From: Candidatus Falkowbacteria bacterium CG23_combo_of_CG06-09_8_20_14_all_49_15
GTDB lineage: Bacteria; Patescibacteriota; Patescibacteriia; Patescibacteriales; UM-FILTER-48-10
DNA length: 6,887 bases
Assembly (NCBI GenBank): GCA_002771615.1
Contig: PCSD01000039.1
Coordinates: forward strand, 1-6,887
Direction of reading: 5' to 3'
Part shown: piece after piece, positions 4,932 to 6,887 of the stretch
Numbering within the stretch: the first letter of the stretch is position 1
How the letters are laid out: each line of letters begins with the position of its first letter
Made by a program: the position numbers and the translations under genes
Notes under the pieces: generated by a model
Seen by the model: only the letters and a program-made list of their open reading frames with translations
Database searches by the model: none
What the model was told of the DNA's origin: nothing

Positions 4932-5639
4932 TTAATATTTTGAGGCAAGTTGATAATTATCAGAGATCACTTGTCCATCACGCAGATAGATGATCCGGTC
5001 CGCAAATTTGGCCACGGTCGCGGTATGAGTGACCATGACGACCGTCTTGTTTTGTTTTTTGAAATCACGGAAAATCCGCATGATTTCCAGGCCGGACTCG
5101 GAATCCAAAGCGCCGGTCGGTTCATCGGCCAAGATGATGTCCGGTTCGTTCACCAGGGCGCGGCAGATGGCGACGCGCTGCTGCTGGCCGCCGGAAAGCT
5201 CGGAAGGGCGGTGCTCAAGGCGGTCGCCCAGGCCGACTGATTCCAGGAGCCGGCGGGCGCGGTTTTCGCGTTCCAGCCGGGGACGGCCGAGATACAAAGC
5301 CGGCAAAGCGACGTTTTTCAGGGCAGACAGCCGCGCGAACAGATTAAACTGCTGGAACACAAAACCCATTTTCTTGTTGCGGATGAAAGCTAGAGTAAAA
5401 TCATCGCGCACCGCGCCGATGTTTTCTCCGCTTAATAGATACTCTCCGTCCGTCAAAGGATGCAGACAGCCGATAATGTTCAAGAGCGTGGTTTTCCCGC
5501 CGCCGGATTCGCCCATAATCGCGACAAATTCGCCTTTGGCGATGGTCAGATTAACGCCCTTGAGGACCGGGATTTCCTCGCCACTGGATAAATAATACGA
5601 TTTGCGGGCACTGATAAGTTTTATTTCCGCGTTAACCAT
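4932..5639 (-). CDS. ABC transporter ATPase, MacB/LolD-type (235 aa)
   Basis: This is a complete cytoplasmic nucleotide-binding subunit that would hydrolyse ATP to drive the permease encoded next. All motifs are in place: Walker A GESGGGKTT (43-51, K49 and T50), Q-loop VFQQFNLF (Q96/Q97), signature LSGGQQQR (148-155), Walker B IILADEP (168-174, catalytic E173), D-loop ALD (177-179) and switch H205 (VTHTA). The insertion IRNKKMGFVFQQFNLFARLSALKNVALP and the 235-aa length are typical of the MacB/LolD/FtsE-like export group, not of importers. Gly at the fifth position of Walker A is a mild variation of GPSGSGKST. The start at 5639 is 27 bp behind the adaptor stop, with no Shine-Dalgarno. The order adaptor, ATPase, permease on one strand supports a single mRNA and complex. 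Confidence 0.95.
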   Translation of the reverse strand: MVNAEIKLISARKSYYLSSGEEIPVLKGVNLTIAKGEFVAIMGESGGGKTTLLNIIGCLHPLTDGEYLLSGENIGAVRDDFTLAFIRNKKMGFVFQQFNLFARLSALKNVALPALYLGRPRLERENRARRLLESVGLGDRLEHRPSELSGGQQQRVAICRALVNEPDIILADEPTGALDSESGLEIMRIFRDFKKQNKTVVMVTHTATVAKFADRIIYLRDGQVISDNYQLASKY

Positions 5640-5666
5640 TTAATATCAATAATAAAGCGGCGCGCG

Positions 5667-6887
5667 TTAATAAATCAGCTGGTCGCCCTCTTCCAAGCCG
5701 CTGATCAGCTCCACCATTTTACCGTCGGTGAAACCGGTCGTCACAGCCGTCCAGGCGCCGTCCGGCCGCTGAACCGAAGGCTGGCCGGCGATATTGCGTA
5801 CGGCGGCCACGGGGATTTGCTTGACCGCGCTCACGCCCGCGGTGACAAAATCCACAAAAGCGGTCATGCCTTCCCGGATCTGGGCATTCGCCGTGTTTTC
5901 CAGGATGACGCGGACCAGATAAGTGACGATACCGTTCGCGCTGGTCTTGGAGGTCAGGGAAATGAAGCTGATCTCGCCGTTTAATTTAGCCCCGTTTAAA
6001 GCTTCAAAAGCGGCTTGGGCTTGCTGGCCAACCTGCAGCTGGTTGATATCCGCTTCTTCAATGTTCACTTCAATATACAAGGTGTTCTTATTGATGATGG
6101 TGGCGGCCGTCTTGGCGCTCGCGCTGTCCACAATGATGTCGCCGGGAGCATAATTGAGCATGGCCACTTCGCCGTCAATCGGTGAAACGATTACGGCCTT
6201 CTCCAGCTCGTTGCGCGCTTTTTCCAAACTGGTGGCGGCGCTGACAAGCTGGGCGCGAGCCGCCGCCGCCGCGGCGGCGTCCAAGGGCTTTTTCAAGTCT
6301 TCAAGATTGCGCTTGGCCTGCGCCCATGACAATTCCCGGTTTTTTATGTTCGCGTCCGCGTTGGCGATATCCTGCGCCGCATCGCTTTCCGCCTTGGCCA
6401 GATCTTTTCCGGCCTGCCGGTAATCATCGGCGTAATCCGCCAGATTGTCCCGGGCCGTGCTCACGGCTTGGCGGGCAACGGACAGGCTGTTCTGCTTTGA
6501 GTTGATGCCGGCGCGGCTCGCGGCCGCCGCGGCCTTGAAGGAATCAAGCTGGGCTTGGGTCAAACCGGTGCCGGTAACAGTGTAATCGAGCATCGTCTTA
6601 AGGTCAAACAAATGGCTTTCATAAGCGGCCAGGACGTCCTCGGTCAAATCAGCGGCCGAATCAATGGCATCGTAGGGACTGCCCCGGCCAAGCCCAATGG
6701 CCGCGGCGGTCAGCGTTTTCGTTTTTGTTTTAGCTATGTCATAAGTGCCGATGGTTTTGGACAGAAAGGGCGGATTGGTGGCGCTTAAATTGCTTTCAAA
6801 ACCGTCATTAATCGTTTTGTTATCCGCGCCGATGATGGCGTCAGAAGCATCCAGGATATCGCTCAAAGAAATTTCGATGGCTTTTAT
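5667..6887 (-). CDS. Periplasmic adaptor (MFP/HlyD-MacA family), 5' end outside the window
   Basis: The frame is open to the right edge. A TTG at 6866 is not a convincing start, because the frame continues upstream as IKAIEIS. The 406 visible residues therefore lack the N-terminal anchor and the first half of the lipoyl domain. From the right edge to about 6200 is a long Ala-rich helical region, with coiled-coil stretches such as DLAKAESDAAQDIANADANI and ARAQLVSAATSLEKARNELEK. The second lipoyl half follows (VSPIDGEVAMLNYAPGD, about 6190-6140). Next come the beta-barrel (LYIEVNIEEADINQLQVGQQ and REGMTAFVDFVTA, about 6090-5840) and a membrane-proximal end finishing in GLEEGDQLIY. Such adaptors sit outside the cytoplasmic membrane and link the permease to the exterior or a partner. 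More than 230 residues precede VSPIDG, far more than MacA's hairpin, so an extra helical insert is likely; I recall similar inserts in CPR adaptors. It is the first visible gene of the operon. Confidence 0.9.
   Translation of the reverse strand: MKAIEISLSDILDASDAIIGADNKTINDGFESNLSATNPPFLSKTIGTYDIAKTKTKTLTAAAIGLGRGSPYDAIDSAADLTEDVLAAYESHLFDLKTMLDYTVTGTGLTQAQLDSFKAAAAASRAGINSKQNSLSVARQAVSTARDNLADYADDYRQAGKDLAKAESDAAQDIANADANIKNRELSWAQAKRNLEDLKKPLDAAAAAAARAQLVSAATSLEKARNELEKAVIVSPIDGEVAMLNYAPGDIIVDSASAKTAATIINKNTLYIEVNIEEADINQLQVGQQAQAAFEALNGAKLNGEISFISLTSKTSANGIVTYLVRVILENTANAQIREGMTAFVDFVTAGVSAVKQIPVAAVRNIAGQPSVQRPDGAWTAVTTGFTDGKMVELISGLEEGDQLIY

Noticed and set aside
6264..6279. Perfect 16-bp GC palindrome
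   Set aside because: It lies inside the adaptor gene and is explained by GCC/GCG codons of a run of alanines.
1..6887. CRISPR arrays, insertion sequences, rRNA, toxin-antitoxin pairs
   Set aside because: I saw no spaced direct repeats, transposase motifs, rRNA sequence or paired small toxin/antitoxin genes.

Overview
The window looks like a chromosomal segment from a Patescibacteria (CPR) bacterium, most likely of the Parcubacteria type. This is inferred from style, not from a marker gene. Start codons mostly lack a Shine-Dalgarno sequence, tRNA-Glu has no encoded CCA, and single genes and short operons are packed between intrinsic terminators. The adaptor/ATPase/permease set, with its long Ala-rich helical adaptor insert, also matches what I recall from that group. 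The left part (to about 3000) is AT-rich; the right part (nuclease and ABC genes) is clearly GC-richer.

Layout. 2-103 (+) is the tail of a membrane protein, probably an MFS transporter, followed after 7 bp by a 104-aa small membrane protein (111-425). 426-793 has no convincing gene but holds several hairpins, two promoter-like sites and a short coding-like echo of the next gene's start. 794-2320 (+) is a 508-aa exported or membrane-anchored, mostly helical protein of unknown function. Behind it come a hairpin and a possible 37-aa basic microprotein with the only good Shine-Dalgarno of the window (2438-2551), then a bidirectional terminator (2534-2567). 2534-2707 (-) appears to be a free-standing structured RNA of about 174 nt with its own promoter and terminator. 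tRNA-Glu(UUC) lies at 2806-2877 (-). A divergent promoter pair (2933-2990) drives the tRNA leftward and a YacP/Rae1-like NYN nuclease (3016-3510) rightward. 3553-3586 is a terminator shared by the convergent units. 3656-6887 (-) is an ABC export operon in the order periplasmic adaptor (5' end outside the window), ATPase, MacB/FtsX-type permease, with a possible 19-aa transmembrane peptide between ATPase and permease.

How they work together. The three ABC genes should form one export machine: the ATPase powers the MacB-type permease and the adaptor is its extracytoplasmic partner. The nuclease, tRNA and structured RNA are separate transcription units linked to RNA and translation. The most interesting item is the minus-strand RNA. 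It has a 21-bp closing stem, an asymmetric central bubble and an apical stem-loop, a general shape like 6S RNA, but I could not match it to a known family by eye.
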